64,000 bases of DNA from Deltaproteobacteria bacterium (GTDB lineage: Bacteria; Myxococcota_A; Polyangia; Polyangiales; Houyiibacteriaceae), in assembly GCA_017644045.1 (NCBI GenBank), contig JAEPMI010000014.1, forward strand, positions 1 through 64,000. The letters are read 5' to 3'. Each line of letters opens with the position of its first letter. The stretch's first letter is position 1. The position numbers and the translations under genes were made by a program. Below, piece by piece: positions 25,469-33,757 of the stretch. The notes beneath the pieces were generated by a model that saw only the letters and a program-made list of their open reading frames with translations, was not told the origin of the DNA and made no database searches.

Positions 25469-26232
25469 AAGTAGAGCCCCTGGAAAAGGCGAGGTCGCGC
25501 ATCGGGAAGCTGGTGCGGGAGCTTCGCATCGAACGTGCCTGGTCGCAGAAGGAGCTCGCGGACCGGTTGGCACTCACGCAGCCGCGACTGAGTGAGATCG
25601 AACGGGGTCGCCGATCGCTCACGGCGGAACAACTCCTTCGCCTGCTCCAGCTCACCAACACGAGTGTGCTTCGATTTCTCGCGGAGGTGCCATCCAAGGA
25701 CGCCGCGACTCAGAATGCGTTGATCCGATTCGGTGCCTCACACCTGGTGGCGAATCAGCAGGCACCCGCTGGGCCAGACGATCCCACCTCGCTGGTCGTC
25801 GAGGTGCTCAGCGCGGCGCCCCCACCTCGCCATGTCGTGTCGTTGGCGCCCGTCCTCATTCGCTCTGCCGACAGCATCTCGTTGGCCGAGGTCGCCCACA
25901 GACTCCGACGCGAGGGTCGAAGCAATCGCTTGGGCTGGCTGGTGGAGAGTATTCGAGCCGCCATCGACGCCCAACCCTCCCGGGACATCCCGGAACGGTT
26001 GGAACTGGCTCGTGCCGCCACCTTGCTCGAGCTGTTCGAGCAGGGGGCGATCGTTCGGCCCCCCTCCGCAGAGTTTCCCCTCGACGTCTTGGACCGGGAC
26101 ATCCGCACGCTGGAGACGGCGAGTCGCGTCTTCGACACGGCATCGCCAGCAGCACGCCGTTGGCGCGTGGCCACCAGGCTGACCCACGAGGACTTCTCAC
26201 GGAGTCTCCGAGACGCACATGACGCCCGTTGA
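25456..26232 (+). CDS. XRE-family HTH regulator, probable autoregulator of a two-gene cassette
   Basis: The protein is 258 aa. The XRE helix-turn-helix is at about 15-70: LVRELRIERAWSQKELADRL, then LTQPRLSEIERGRRSLTAEQ. The rest (about 85-258) is an uncharacterised, mainly helical domain with no motif I can name. No ribosome site precedes the ATG, and the palindromic operator spans the start, so the message may be leaderless and repressed by its own product. The gene overlaps the next one by 14 bases. Base composition is visibly less GC-rich than the flanking purine genes, a sign of acquisition. The cassette sits between two halves of the ureide pathway. Confidence 0.8.
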   Translation: MAISEVEPLEKARSRIGKLVRELRIERAWSQKELADRLALTQPRLSEIERGRRSLTAEQLLRLLQLTNTSVLRFLAEVPSKDAATQNALIRFGASHLVANQQAPAGPDDPTSLVVEVLSAAPPPRHVVSLAPVLIRSADSISLAEVAHRLRREGRSNRLGWLVESIRAAIDAQPSRDIPERLELARAATLLELFEQGAIVRPPSAEFPLDVLDRDIRTLETASRVFDTASPAARRWRVATRLTHEDFSRSLRDAHDAR

Positions 26233-26955
26233 GCGCTTCATCAGAGCCATCGCGGGCGCCTGGCATGAGGACTCGTTCCCCACCCTGCGAATCATCGGCT
26301 CGACCGCGTTGATGCTCCAGACCGACTACGAGCGCGGCACGAAGGACAGCGATGTACTGGAGACTGCAGAGCTCGACGGTGCCACCAAGGAGCGACTACT
26401 GCTGCTCGCAGGAAAGGGGACGGTGTTGGCCCAGCGATGGAGGCTGTACCTCGACATCGTCGACAATGGACTGCCTTTCCTCCCTCAGACACCCAACTGG
26501 CACCGACTGGCCTCGTTCCCGAATCACCAGGTCTTTGCCCTAGACCGCTCACGACTTGCTCTGATCCGCCCTCGCGGGCTGTGCGACCACAGGTCGGCCC
26601 CGTCCCTCCTCGCCGATGCTCGGCATCGACTCGTCGTGCCGAAACCGACCCGCGGCCGCACAGCACCCCGATCATCGGACCATTTCAAGCCGTGAGCGGT
26701 CTAGATGTGGTGGATGTCGTCGTCAGCAAGCTCAAACGATTCAGTGCCAGCGACGTGGGAGACATCGACGCCATGGTCCAGCGAGGGCTCGTCCCGCACG
26801 ATGCTCTCGTCGCCCGGTTCGAGGATGCCGTGAGCTATTGGGCCGGGGACGCACGAGCGAGCGAGTTGCCCCGGTATCTGCGCAACCTCCACTCGGTGGA
26901 ATCGGACTCGTACCTGGTCCAACCCACCGAGGTCGACCTACCAAACTGGGTGTAA
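26219..26955 (+). pseudogene. Broken nucleotidyltransferase-like (DUF6036/AbiEii-type) gene
   Basis: Two frames together make one gene. The first (26219-26695) starts MTPVERFIRAIAGAWHED and contains the nucleotidyltransferase-like core RIIGSTALMLQTDYERGTKD with SDVLE, then YLDIVDNGLPFLPQTPNWHR. It then loses similarity and stops. A second frame ending at 26955 carries the expected remainder: LDVVDVVVSKLKRFSASDVG, then DIDAMVQRGLVPHDALVARF and a closing TEVDLPNWV. About 130-160 extra bases of unrelated composition seem to lie between the halves (roughly 26530-26695). This suggests a small insertion plus frameshift. The pairing with an upstream XRE gene recalls AbiE-like or other toxin-antitoxin units. 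In its present form it is probably inactive. Confidence 0.6.
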
Positions 26956-26959
26956 GCGC

Positions 26960-29428
26960 TCAGAGCAGCACGCCGCAGCGCACGCCTTCGTAGATCGTCA
27001 CGTTGTTGGTCTCGCGGCACTCGAAGGTCTCTTCGCCGTCGTCCGCTACGACCCATACGTCCACGCCGGGCTCCTCCGTCGGCGGGTCGGCCCAGTCGCA
27101 GCTCACCGCTTCGCACTCGCCGGGCGAGAGGTCGGTCTCCGTCCGCGCGCTGCAGATGGTCGTCCCGCCGTCGTCCGGGTCGCCCTCGTAGAAGCCGACG
27201 GCCACGCCGAAGCCCACGTCGTCGGTGCCGCGGTTGCAGACCACGGCGCGGATGGTGGCGCCGTCGCCTTCGCAGGTGAGCGCGTCGGCGCGCGAGGTGA
27301 TGTCCGGCGACGCACCGGGCGTCGCGTCGCCCTGCACGTTCTGGCGGAAGTTGTTCAGGCCCGGCTCGGACCAGTTCAAGTCGGCGGCTGAGGTCTGCGG
27401 GATGGTCCCGTCTTCGTTCACGTTGGTCACGTGATAGGCGTGCTGGTTCCAGATCGGGCGCGAGCGGACCCAGCGGTCGGCGGCGTCACGGTAGACGCGG
27501 ATCCCGAGGGTGCCGACCGGTCGCGAGGCGCGGCAGGTGTTGCCGGTTCCCGGTGTCCCCACCGGTGGCGCCTCGCAGACGAACGCGGCCCGATCGCAGC
27601 CGACGCCGGCGCAGCACTCGGTGTCCATGGTGCATCGGCAGAAGCCCGCGTCGCACGAGCCGCTCAGGCAGTCCGCGTCCTCCATGCATCGCAGGCCCGC
27701 GAAGAGGGGGTCGGTCTGGCGCGGCCCGAGCCCGAAGGGGTTGCAGTCTCGACCGGTGTCCGCCGAGCCGCAGTTGTAGTTGTCGCCGATCACGATCTCG
27801 GCGTTGAAGTCGCCGTCGAGGTCCGCGATGACCGGGTTCTCGTACCAGGTGCACGAGCTCCGGGCCTGGCTGAAGAGCACGTTGCCGGACTCGCCGTCGT
27901 AGACGCGGATGAAGCACTCGTCGCCGTAGACGGCTTCCGCGCGCCCGTCGCCCTCGAAGTCGAAGATGCTCGACCCGGTCACGTTGCTGCTCGCGTCCTG
28001 CGAGCGCTGGGACCAGAGGACGCCGTCGGTCGTGCCGGAGGCGCACTCGCCGATCGGGCTTGCGGTACAGTCGAGGTCGAAGACGGAGTAGGCGTTCGCA
28101 CCGGCGCTCGCGAGCTCGGGGCGACCGTCACCGTCGAAGTCGCCGATGGTCGGCGGTCCGCCGTTGCCCGCGCCGGGTAGCGCGATCGGCCCGAAGACGA
28201 CCGTTCCGTCGAGCGTCTGCAAGCGGATGGTGCCACTCGTTACCACCGCGACTTCGGGTGTGTCGGCTGGCCAGGCGTTGCCTCCCGGGAACGCCCCGAA
28301 GTCCGCGAGCGCCACGTGACCGTTGGCCGTCGTGGTGGTCACGTAGCTCTCGGCGACCCACGCCGCGCCGGCCCACTGCCAGACGCCGTTGCCAGCGACG
28401 AACTCCACCATCCCGTCGCTGTCGACATCCGCGACCACCGCGAAGATGCCGTTGTTGTAGGCGTTGAAGCCGAGCGACCCGGCGTCGATGAGCACGCCTT
28501 CGTTGGAGAGGACGATGCCGCCGCGGAGGACTTCGGGCACTCCGTCGTCGTCGAGGTCGTAGATGCTCGGGCCGGCCCAGCCGGAGCCGGTCGGGTTGTA
28601 GGGGGTCGAGCCGTCGGTGGTCGAGCGCCACAGCACGGTCCAGGCGCTCGCGCCGGCGTCGTAGGTGAACGCGACGAGGCCACCGCCGCCCTGGTTGGCG
28701 ACGATCTCGGCGCGCCCGTCACCGTTCAGGTCGCCCACGGCGGGCGGGGAGCTGTGGGACGTGAGCTGAAGGGAGCCGAGCTCGGCGCTCTGCTCGCAGG
28801 TGCGACCGTCCAGGATTCGGATGACGCCGGTCGGCAGCTCGCTGCTGCCGTCGTCGCCATCGTCGAAGACCGCGACGATGGACGGCCGCCGCGGCTCGTC
28901 CGGGCCACGGCCGATCGCGAAGTCCACGACCATCGGGGTGGTGAGCACGTGGAGGTGGGCGGGGAAGGGGTCCCCCGCGGGTGCCTCGCGGAACTCGCAC
29001 TGCACGGTCGGCGCGAAGGACCCGGCGACCGCCAGCCGAGTGCAGTCGGGGTCTCGGTCCATGCCCTCGGGGATCCCCCACGGGACGCAGCGCATCAGGG
29101 TCGGGTCGCAGTAGTCGTCGCCCGTGCAGTCGTCGCTGGTGGAGCAGGGGCCCCCGTCGCGCCCGCAGGCCGTGCCAGCCACGCAGAGCTCGCCGGTCTC
29201 GCAGCAGTCGGTGCCGCAGACCGAGTCACAGCTGGCGAGGTCTGGCTCGTCGCCGCCATCTCCGACGCTCCCGTCCGCCCGCGGCGTGCAGGTCCCGTCG
29301 ATGCAGAGCTCACCGGGATCGCATTCACTGCTCTCGGTGCAGCTGTCGCCGGGACTGCTCGAGCAGTCGCAGGCGCCGACGGCGAGGAAGAGCAGGAGGG
29401 CACACGAGGGGCGGAGCTTGGCAAGCAT
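26960..29428 (-). CDS. FG-GAP repeat (integrin-like propeller) lipoprotein with CARDB-like end
   Basis: The protein is 822 aa with a signal ending in lipobox VGAC, then DCSSS. A Cys-rich N-terminal part follows, with ECDPGELCIDGTC and DCTGDDYCDPTLMRC. Six FG-GAP/VCBS-type calcium loops are visible: VGDLNGDGRAEIVAN, IYDLDDDGVPEVLRG, VADVDSDGMVEFVAG, IGDFDGDGRPELASA, IFDFEGDGRAEAVYG and IADLDGDFNAEIVIG. These suit a beta-propeller at about 180-570. A second Cys-rich stretch and a CARDB-like beta domain (about 710-815) close the protein. Predicted to be a surface lipoprotein, possibly for adhesion. It is on the opposite strand between the two purine operons and appears unrelated to them. Confidence 0.8.
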   Translation of the reverse strand: MLAKLRPSCALLLFLAVGACDCSSSPGDSCTESSECDPGELCIDGTCTPRADGSVGDGGDEPDLASCDSVCGTDCCETGELCVAGTACGRDGGPCSTSDDCTGDDYCDPTLMRCVPWGIPEGMDRDPDCTRLAVAGSFAPTVQCEFREAPAGDPFPAHLHVLTTPMVVDFAIGRGPDEPRRPSIVAVFDDGDDGSSELPTGVIRILDGRTCEQSAELGSLQLTSHSSPPAVGDLNGDGRAEIVANQGGGGLVAFTYDAGASAWTVLWRSTTDGSTPYNPTGSGWAGPSIYDLDDDGVPEVLRGGIVLSNEGVLIDAGSLGFNAYNNGIFAVVADVDSDGMVEFVAGNGVWQWAGAAWVAESYVTTTTANGHVALADFGAFPGGNAWPADTPEVAVVTSGTIRLQTLDGTVVFGPIALPGAGNGGPPTIGDFDGDGRPELASAGANAYSVFDLDCTASPIGECASGTTDGVLWSQRSQDASSNVTGSSIFDFEGDGRAEAVYGDECFIRVYDGESGNVLFSQARSSCTWYENPVIADLDGDFNAEIVIGDNYNCGSADTGRDCNPFGLGPRQTDPLFAGLRCMEDADCLSGSCDAGFCRCTMDTECCAGVGCDRAAFVCEAPPVGTPGTGNTCRASRPVGTLGIRVYRDAADRWVRSRPIWNQHAYHVTNVNEDGTIPQTSAADLNWSEPGLNNFRQNVQGDATPGASPDITSRADALTCEGDGATIRAVVCNRGTDDVGFGVAVGFYEGDPDDGGTTICSARTETDLSPGECEAVSCDWADPPTEEPGVDVWVVADDGEETFECRETNNVTIYEGVRCGVLL

Positions 29429-29538
29429 GGGCTCAGCTTCTCACGAAAGGCGTTCGCTCGCTCGGGAGAGCGCTGGACAGGGCCCCCCTTCCCGCTTCAC
29501 GTTGGCGAACTTCGCCGCACGGCGTAGGACAGACACAG

Positions 29539-30549
29539 ATGAGCGAACCGCAGCGCGCCACGTTTCCCGGCCTGATCGACCTGGCCAGCTCGACCCTCGG
29601 CGGTCGGGCCCTCGCCACCAGCGACGACTTCTTCGCCGGGATGGACAACCTCCTGAAGCCGGAACCGGCGATCTTCCTGCCCGACGAATACACCGAGCGC
29701 GGCAAATGGATGGACGGCTGGGAGAGCCGGCGGAAGCGGACCGAAGGCTACGACTGGTGCGTGATCGCCCTGGGGGCGCCAGGTCGGATCCGCGGTCTCG
29801 ACATCGACACCGCGCACTTCCTCGGCAACCACCCGCCCTACGCCTCGCTCGAGGCGGCCCACGTGGGCGAGGGCCAGTCCTGGGAGGACGCGGACTGGAC
29901 CGAGGTCCTGGTCCAGTCGCCGCTCCGGCCGGGCTCGCAGAACCTCTTCGCGGTCCACACCGACCAGGTGGTCACCCACGTCCGTCTGAACATCTTTCCG
30001 GACGGGGGCGTGGCGCGGCTGCGGGTGTTCGGCGACGTCGAGCCGAGCTGGGTCCGTGAGGTCGACGAGACGGCAGCTGCCCACGTACGCGGTGACGAGG
30101 TCGATCTGGTCAGCGTGCGCAACGGTGGGCTCGCGCTCGCCTGCAGCGACTCCTTCTTCGGGCCGATGAACAACCTCATCGCGCCGAACCGAGCCGCCAA
30201 CATGGGCGGCGGCTGGGAGAGCCGGCGGCGCCGCGGCCCCGGTCACGACTGGATCCTCCTGCGATTGGGCGCACCCGGTGAGATCGGCCTGGTCGAGATC
30301 GACACCAACCACTTCAAGGGGAACTTCCCCGACCGCTGCATGCTCGAGGGCGTGAACCTCCCCGGCGCGCGCATCACCGATCTGATCGAGGCTCAGTGGA
30401 CCGAGGTGCTCGGGCCCACCAAGCTCGCCGCTCACGAGCGGAAGTTCGTTCGTGAGCTCGGCGCACGGGGGCCCTTCACCCACCTGCGCTTCAGCATCTA
30501 CCCCGACGGCGGGGTCAGCCGGCTGCGCTGTTGGGGCAAGCGCACGTGA
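29539..30549 (+). CDS. alc: Allantoicase
   Basis: The protein (336 aa) converts allantoate to (S)-ureidoglycolate and urea. It consists of two related halves, as in all allantoicases. The first (about 15-170) carries SDDFFAGMDNLLKPEPA, MDGWESRRKR and GLDIDTAHF. The second (about 185-335) carries SDSFFGPMNNLIAPNRAANM, GWESRRRRGPGHDW and VEIDTNHFKGN. Each half ends in a HxRLxIxPDGGVxRLRxxG pattern. The length is standard. The ATG at 29539 is the first in frame after the divergent promoter region shared with the FG-GAP lipoprotein. Its last codons overlap the GTG start of uraD by four bases. Confidence 0.92.
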   Translation: MSEPQRATFPGLIDLASSTLGGRALATSDDFFAGMDNLLKPEPAIFLPDEYTERGKWMDGWESRRKRTEGYDWCVIALGAPGRIRGLDIDTAHFLGNHPPYASLEAAHVGEGQSWEDADWTEVLVQSPLRPGSQNLFAVHTDQVVTHVRLNIFPDGGVARLRVFGDVEPSWVREVDETAAAHVRGDEVDLVSVRNGGLALACSDSFFGPMNNLIAPNRAANMGGGWESRRRRGPGHDWILLRLGAPGEIGLVEIDTNHFKGNFPDRCMLEGVNLPGARITDLIEAQWTEVLGPTKLAAHERKFVRELGARGPFTHLRFSIYPDGGVSRLRCWGKRT

Positions 30550-31058
30550 GCGCAGGGCTCCTCGATGCGATGGGCGAGGCCGAGGCATCGGCCGCGCTGA
30601 CGCGCTGCTGCGGTGCCAGCCGCTGGGTGCAGGGGATGCTCGAGCGCCGGCCCTTCGGCTCCGCCGAAGCGCTCCATCGCGCAGCCGACGAGGTCTGGGC
30701 GACCATGGAACGCGCGGACGTTCTCGAGGCCTTCGACCATCACCCGCGCATCGGCGCGGACCTCGGCGCGCTCCGCGAGAAGTTCGCCAGCACCGCCGAC
30801 TGGTCCGGTGGCGAGCAGGCGTCGGTCGCCGAGGCGAGCGAGGCGACGCTCCACGCGCTGCGGGACGGCAACGTCGCGTACGAGGCTCGCTTCGGCCACA
30901 TCTTCATCGTCTGCGCGACCGGGAAGACCGCCGCGCAGATGCTGGCGCTCCTCGAAGCGCGGCTCCCGAACGAGCCCGCGGACGAGCTGCGCATCGCCGC
31001 CGCGGAGCAGGCGAAGATCACTCACCTCCGACTCGACAAGATCCAGGACGCGACATGA
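30546..31058 (+). CDS. uraD: OHCU decarboxylase UraD
   Basis: The protein (170 aa) decarboxylates 2-oxo-4-hydroxy-4-carboxy-5-ureidoimidazoline (OHCU) to S-allantoin. The family motif FDHHPRIGA contains the catalytic His. GHIFIVCATGKTAAQMLALL with RLPNEPADELRIAAAEQAKI is the usual C-terminal pattern. Length and motif spacing are normal. The GTG start overlaps the allantoicase stop and the TGA overlaps the ATG of the HIU hydrolase gene, so the three are translationally coupled. Together with PuuD and the HIU hydrolase this completes urate to allantoin. Confidence 0.92.
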   Translation: MSAGLLDAMGEAEASAALTRCCGASRWVQGMLERRPFGSAEALHRAADEVWATMERADVLEAFDHHPRIGADLGALREKFASTADWSGGEQASVAEASEATLHALRDGNVAYEARFGHIFIVCATGKTAAQMLALLEARLPNEPADELRIAAAEQAKITHLRLDKIQDAT

Positions 31059-31399
31059 GCAAGAGCCCGATCACCACCCACATCCTCGACACCGCCGTCG
31101 GTCGTCCGGCCGCGGGTGTCCGCGTCGTCCTCGAGAAGCAGGACGGGGGCGGCTTCACGACGCTCGGCGACGGCGTCACCGACGCCGACGGACGCATCAC
31201 CGATCTCATGGCCTCCGGCACGCTCACCGAGGGCGTGCACCGGCTGACCTTCTACGTCGGCGACTACCTCGCCGACAGCGGCCGCAAGGGCTTCTACCCG
31301 CAGATCCCCGTGGTCTTCGAGATCGGCGCGACCGACGAGCACTATCACGTGCCGCTCCTCCTCAACCCCTTCGGCTACAGCACCTACCGAGGTTCCTGA
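31055..31399 (+). CDS. uraH: 5-hydroxyisourate hydrolase (transthyretin-like)
   Basis: The protein (114 aa) hydrolyses 5-hydroxyisourate to OHCU, the step between PuuD and UraD. It is a complete transthyretin-like domain with the family's N-terminal signature ITTHILDTAVGRPAAG and the C-terminal signature YHVPLLLNPFGYSTYRGS. The His, Arg and YRGS positions expected at the active site are present. There is no signal peptide, so it acts in the cytoplasm. The start overlaps the uraD stop by four bases and the next gene begins three bases after the stop. Confidence 0.95.
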   Translation: MSKSPITTHILDTAVGRPAAGVRVVLEKQDGGGFTTLGDGVTDADGRITDLMASGTLTEGVHRLTFYVGDYLADSGRKGFYPQIPVVFEIGATDEHYHVPLLLNPFGYSTYRGS

Positions 31400-31402
31400 A
31401 CC

Positions 31403-32815
31403 ATGGACTCCAAGCTCCACGAGACCTGCGCCGATGCGCTGGCGAAGCTCGCGACCGCGAACCAGGCGTTCGCGGCGCGTTACCCCGGTGACCGCCCCGA
31501 CCGGCAGCCGGTCCACACCGTCTACGGCGGCGCCCACCTCTTCAAGAGCACCACCACGCAGAAGCTCGGCGAGCTCGCCATCCGGTCGTTGGACGCCTAC
31601 GGCGCGGAGCCCTTCGCCTTCGCGAAGGCGCTCGGGATGATCGACGCGATCCCCGAGAACGGCCCGGCGCTGAAGGAGCGCTTCGCCAGCGATCCGAAGG
31701 GCGTGCAAGCCGAGTCGCCCGACGCCTGGCTCGCCCTGGCCGTGCACGAGCGAGTCCGCAAGAAGCTCGAGCGAGAAGCCGTCGAGGACTTCCGCATCGA
31801 CTTCGAGGACGGGTTCGGCAACCGCCCCGACGACGAGGAGGACGCCACCGCCGAGCGTGCGGCCAAGGAGGTCGCGAAGGGCATGGCGGAGGGCACCCTC
31901 CCGCCCTTCATCGGCATCCGCATCAAGCCGCTCAACGAGGAGCTACGGCTCCGATCGATCCGGACCCTCGACATCTTCGTGCGGACGCTGGTCGCCGAGG
32001 CCGGCCGCCTGCCGGACAACTTCGTGGTGACGTTGCCGAAGGTCCCCGTGCCCGAGCAGGTCACCACGCTGGTGCGCCTCTTCGAGGCGCTGGAGGCCGA
32101 CACCGCGCTCGAGCCGGGCGCGCTGAAGATGGAGCTCATGATCGAGCTCACCCAGACGCTCCTCGCGCCGGACGGTCGCTCGAACCTGCCGCTCCTGCAT
32201 CAGGCCGCCGAAGGTCGCTGCGTCGCCGCGCACTTCGGGACCTACGACTACACCGCGAGCTGCTCGATCACCGCCGCGTACCAGAAGATGGACCACCCGG
32301 CGTGCGACTTCGCGCTGCACATGATGAAGGTCGCCTACGCGAACACGGGGCTCTGGCTCAGCGATGGCGCCACCAACGTGATGCCCGTCGCGCCGCACCG
32401 CGGTGACGACCTCGGCCCCGAGCAGGAAGCGGAGAACCTCGCGGTCGTCCACGGCGCCTGGAAGATGGCCTACGACCACATTCGGCACTCACTGAAGAAC
32501 GGCCTCTACCAGGGCTGGGATCTGCACCCCGGTCAGCTCCCGATCCGCTACGCCGCGGGCTACGCCTTCTTCCTCGAGGGCTTCGCCGCCGCCGCCGAGC
32601 GGCTGTCGAACTTCATGGACAAGGCCGGTCAGGCCACGCTGGTCGGTGACGTCTTCGACGACGCCGCGACCGGCCAGGGCCTGCTCAACTACTTCCTTCG
32701 CGGCCTGAGCAGCGGCGCCGTCTCCCTCGACGAGCTCGCCGTGACCGGCCTCACCGAAGAAGAGATCCGCACCCGCTCGTTCGCCGCCATCCTCAAGATG
32801 CGCAGCGGTCGCTGA
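31403..32815 (+). CDS. DUF6986 protein of the HpcH/CitE/malate synthase-like superfamily
   Basis: The protein is 470 aa. FRIDFEDGFGNRPDDEED at about 132-149 and IGIRIKPLNEELRLRSIRTL resemble the acidic metal-binding and Arg-containing motifs of aldolases and malate synthases. LMIELTQTLLAPDG supplies another expected acidic residue, and AHFGTYDYTASCSITAAYQ is strongly conserved-looking. DUF6986 proteins are often annotated as phosphoenolpyruvate kinase without experimental proof. The gene is the last of the tightly packed allantoicase-uraD-uraH operon, three bases after uraH, so it should act in ureide use. Ureidoglycolate or glyoxylate is the likely substrate, because no ureidoglycolate lyase gene is present here. 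That assignment is inference. Confidence 0.8.
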   Translation: MDSKLHETCADALAKLATANQAFAARYPGDRPDRQPVHTVYGGAHLFKSTTTQKLGELAIRSLDAYGAEPFAFAKALGMIDAIPENGPALKERFASDPKGVQAESPDAWLALAVHERVRKKLEREAVEDFRIDFEDGFGNRPDDEEDATAERAAKEVAKGMAEGTLPPFIGIRIKPLNEELRLRSIRTLDIFVRTLVAEAGRLPDNFVVTLPKVPVPEQVTTLVRLFEALEADTALEPGALKMELMIELTQTLLAPDGRSNLPLLHQAAEGRCVAAHFGTYDYTASCSITAAYQKMDHPACDFALHMMKVAYANTGLWLSDGATNVMPVAPHRGDDLGPEQEAENLAVVHGAWKMAYDHIRHSLKNGLYQGWDLHPGQLPIRYAAGYAFFLEGFAAAAERLSNFMDKAGQATLVGDVFDDAATGQGLLNYFLRGLSSGAVSLDELAVTGLTEEEIRTRSFAAILKMRSGR

Positions 32816-32838
32816 AAGCGCGAAGCGCGAGGACGCAC

Positions 32839-32861
32839 CTCGAGCGGCTACGCCGCGCGAG
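32839..32861. terminator. Hairpin between convergent genes
   Basis: CTCG-A-GCGGC, loop TAC, GCCGC-G-CGAG: a nine-pair stem with one A-G mismatch. It lies 24 bases after the DUF6986 stop and before the stop of the convergent zinc-ribbon gene. It probably ends the ureide operon. Confidence 0.6.
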
Positions 32862-32903
32862 CCTTCAGGTTCTTGGGGGACTCTCTCTGAAACCCTCCGG
32901 TGC

Positions 32904-33635
32904 TCAGCTCAGCTGCGCATCGAGGCGACTCGCCACGAACCTGGCCTGACGCTCGTCCCCGAGCCGGGTGACGACGGCGACGCGCCGGCCATCGCTGGTG
33001 CGAGCGACCACGTTCCAGGTTCGGGAGCCCGTGTTGCGGTTGGCGTTGAAGCGCGGCACCGCCTCCTCCGCTTCGAAGAGCTCTACCGCGTCGAGGGCGA
33101 TCGGCTCCGGCTTCCCGAGGGGCCACGGAATCGGCCGGTGGGTACAGCTCAGCCGGCCCTCGCTCACTTCGATGGTGGTTCGATTGAACCAGGTCGCGAT
33201 GACGGTCCAGGTGAGCCCGAGCCCGACCGCGACGTGGATCAGCGGGAAGAGCATGAAGATCAGACCGAACCCTCCCGACATGCCGGACCCGGCGATTCCC
33301 GAGTACCAGAGCACCAGGAAGCCATTCCAGAAGAGGACGAAGAAGGTCAGGAAGATCACCGTCGGCGTCCACCAGCGCCGACTCGCTCGAAAGCGCCCGG
33401 GCTCGCGGATGGCGTCCCGATAGCCGCCGCCGGACCGCGCGGGTGGTTCGTCGATCTCCACCGTCAGCCCTTCGGGCGGCGCAGGCGCCGTGAATCCGAC
33501 GGCCCGCCACCCGTCGCCAACCGCTTCGAGGCGGAGAGTCGAGTCGCATCCGGGACAGACCGCCGCGGCGCGCGCCGGCCGGATCGCGCTCTCCGGAACC
33601 GACGCCTGACAGGAGGGGCAATGCAGGGAGGCCAT
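32904..33635 (-). CDS. Zinc-ribbon membrane protein
   Basis: The protein is 243 aa from the ATG at 33635. It begins with a zinc ribbon (CPSCQ, then CPGCD about 20 residues later). An acidic linker and two hydrophobic helices (about 92-114 and 125-150: TPTVIFLTFFVLFWNGFLVL and GLIFMLFPLIHVAVGLGL) follow. A C-terminal soluble domain (about 160-243) has a PH-like pattern (FNRTTIEVSEGRLSC, then VVARTSDGRRVAVVTRL). Such zinc-ribbon/two-helix/PH-like proteins occur in myxobacteria with no known role. It overlaps nothing and is divergent from the DUF2079 gene. Confidence 0.7.
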   Translation of the reverse strand: MASLHCPSCQASVPESAIRPARAAAVCPGCDSTLRLEAVGDGWRAVGFTAPAPPEGLTVEIDEPPARSGGGYRDAIREPGRFRASRRWWTPTVIFLTFFVLFWNGFLVLWYSGIAGSGMSGGFGLIFMLFPLIHVAVGLGLTWTVIATWFNRTTIEVSEGRLSCTHRPIPWPLGKPEPIALDAVELFEAEEAVPRFNANRNTGSRTWNVVARTSDGRRVAVVTRLGDERQARFVASRLDAQLS

Positions 33636-33757
33636 CACGCGAAGGATGCCAGACCTCCCTCCCCCGTCCGCTGCTTTCGCGCGACTCACCCAGACGGGTG
33701 AGCCGACGAACGCGGCGCTTTCGTGGCCGCTGCATCGAGTATCGTCCGCGCGTGTCG

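Noticed and set aside
25436-25474. A short frame from the ATG at 25436 inside the operator cluster
   Set aside because: It encodes only about a dozen residues and has no ribosome site; the ATG is better explained as part of the palindromic operator.
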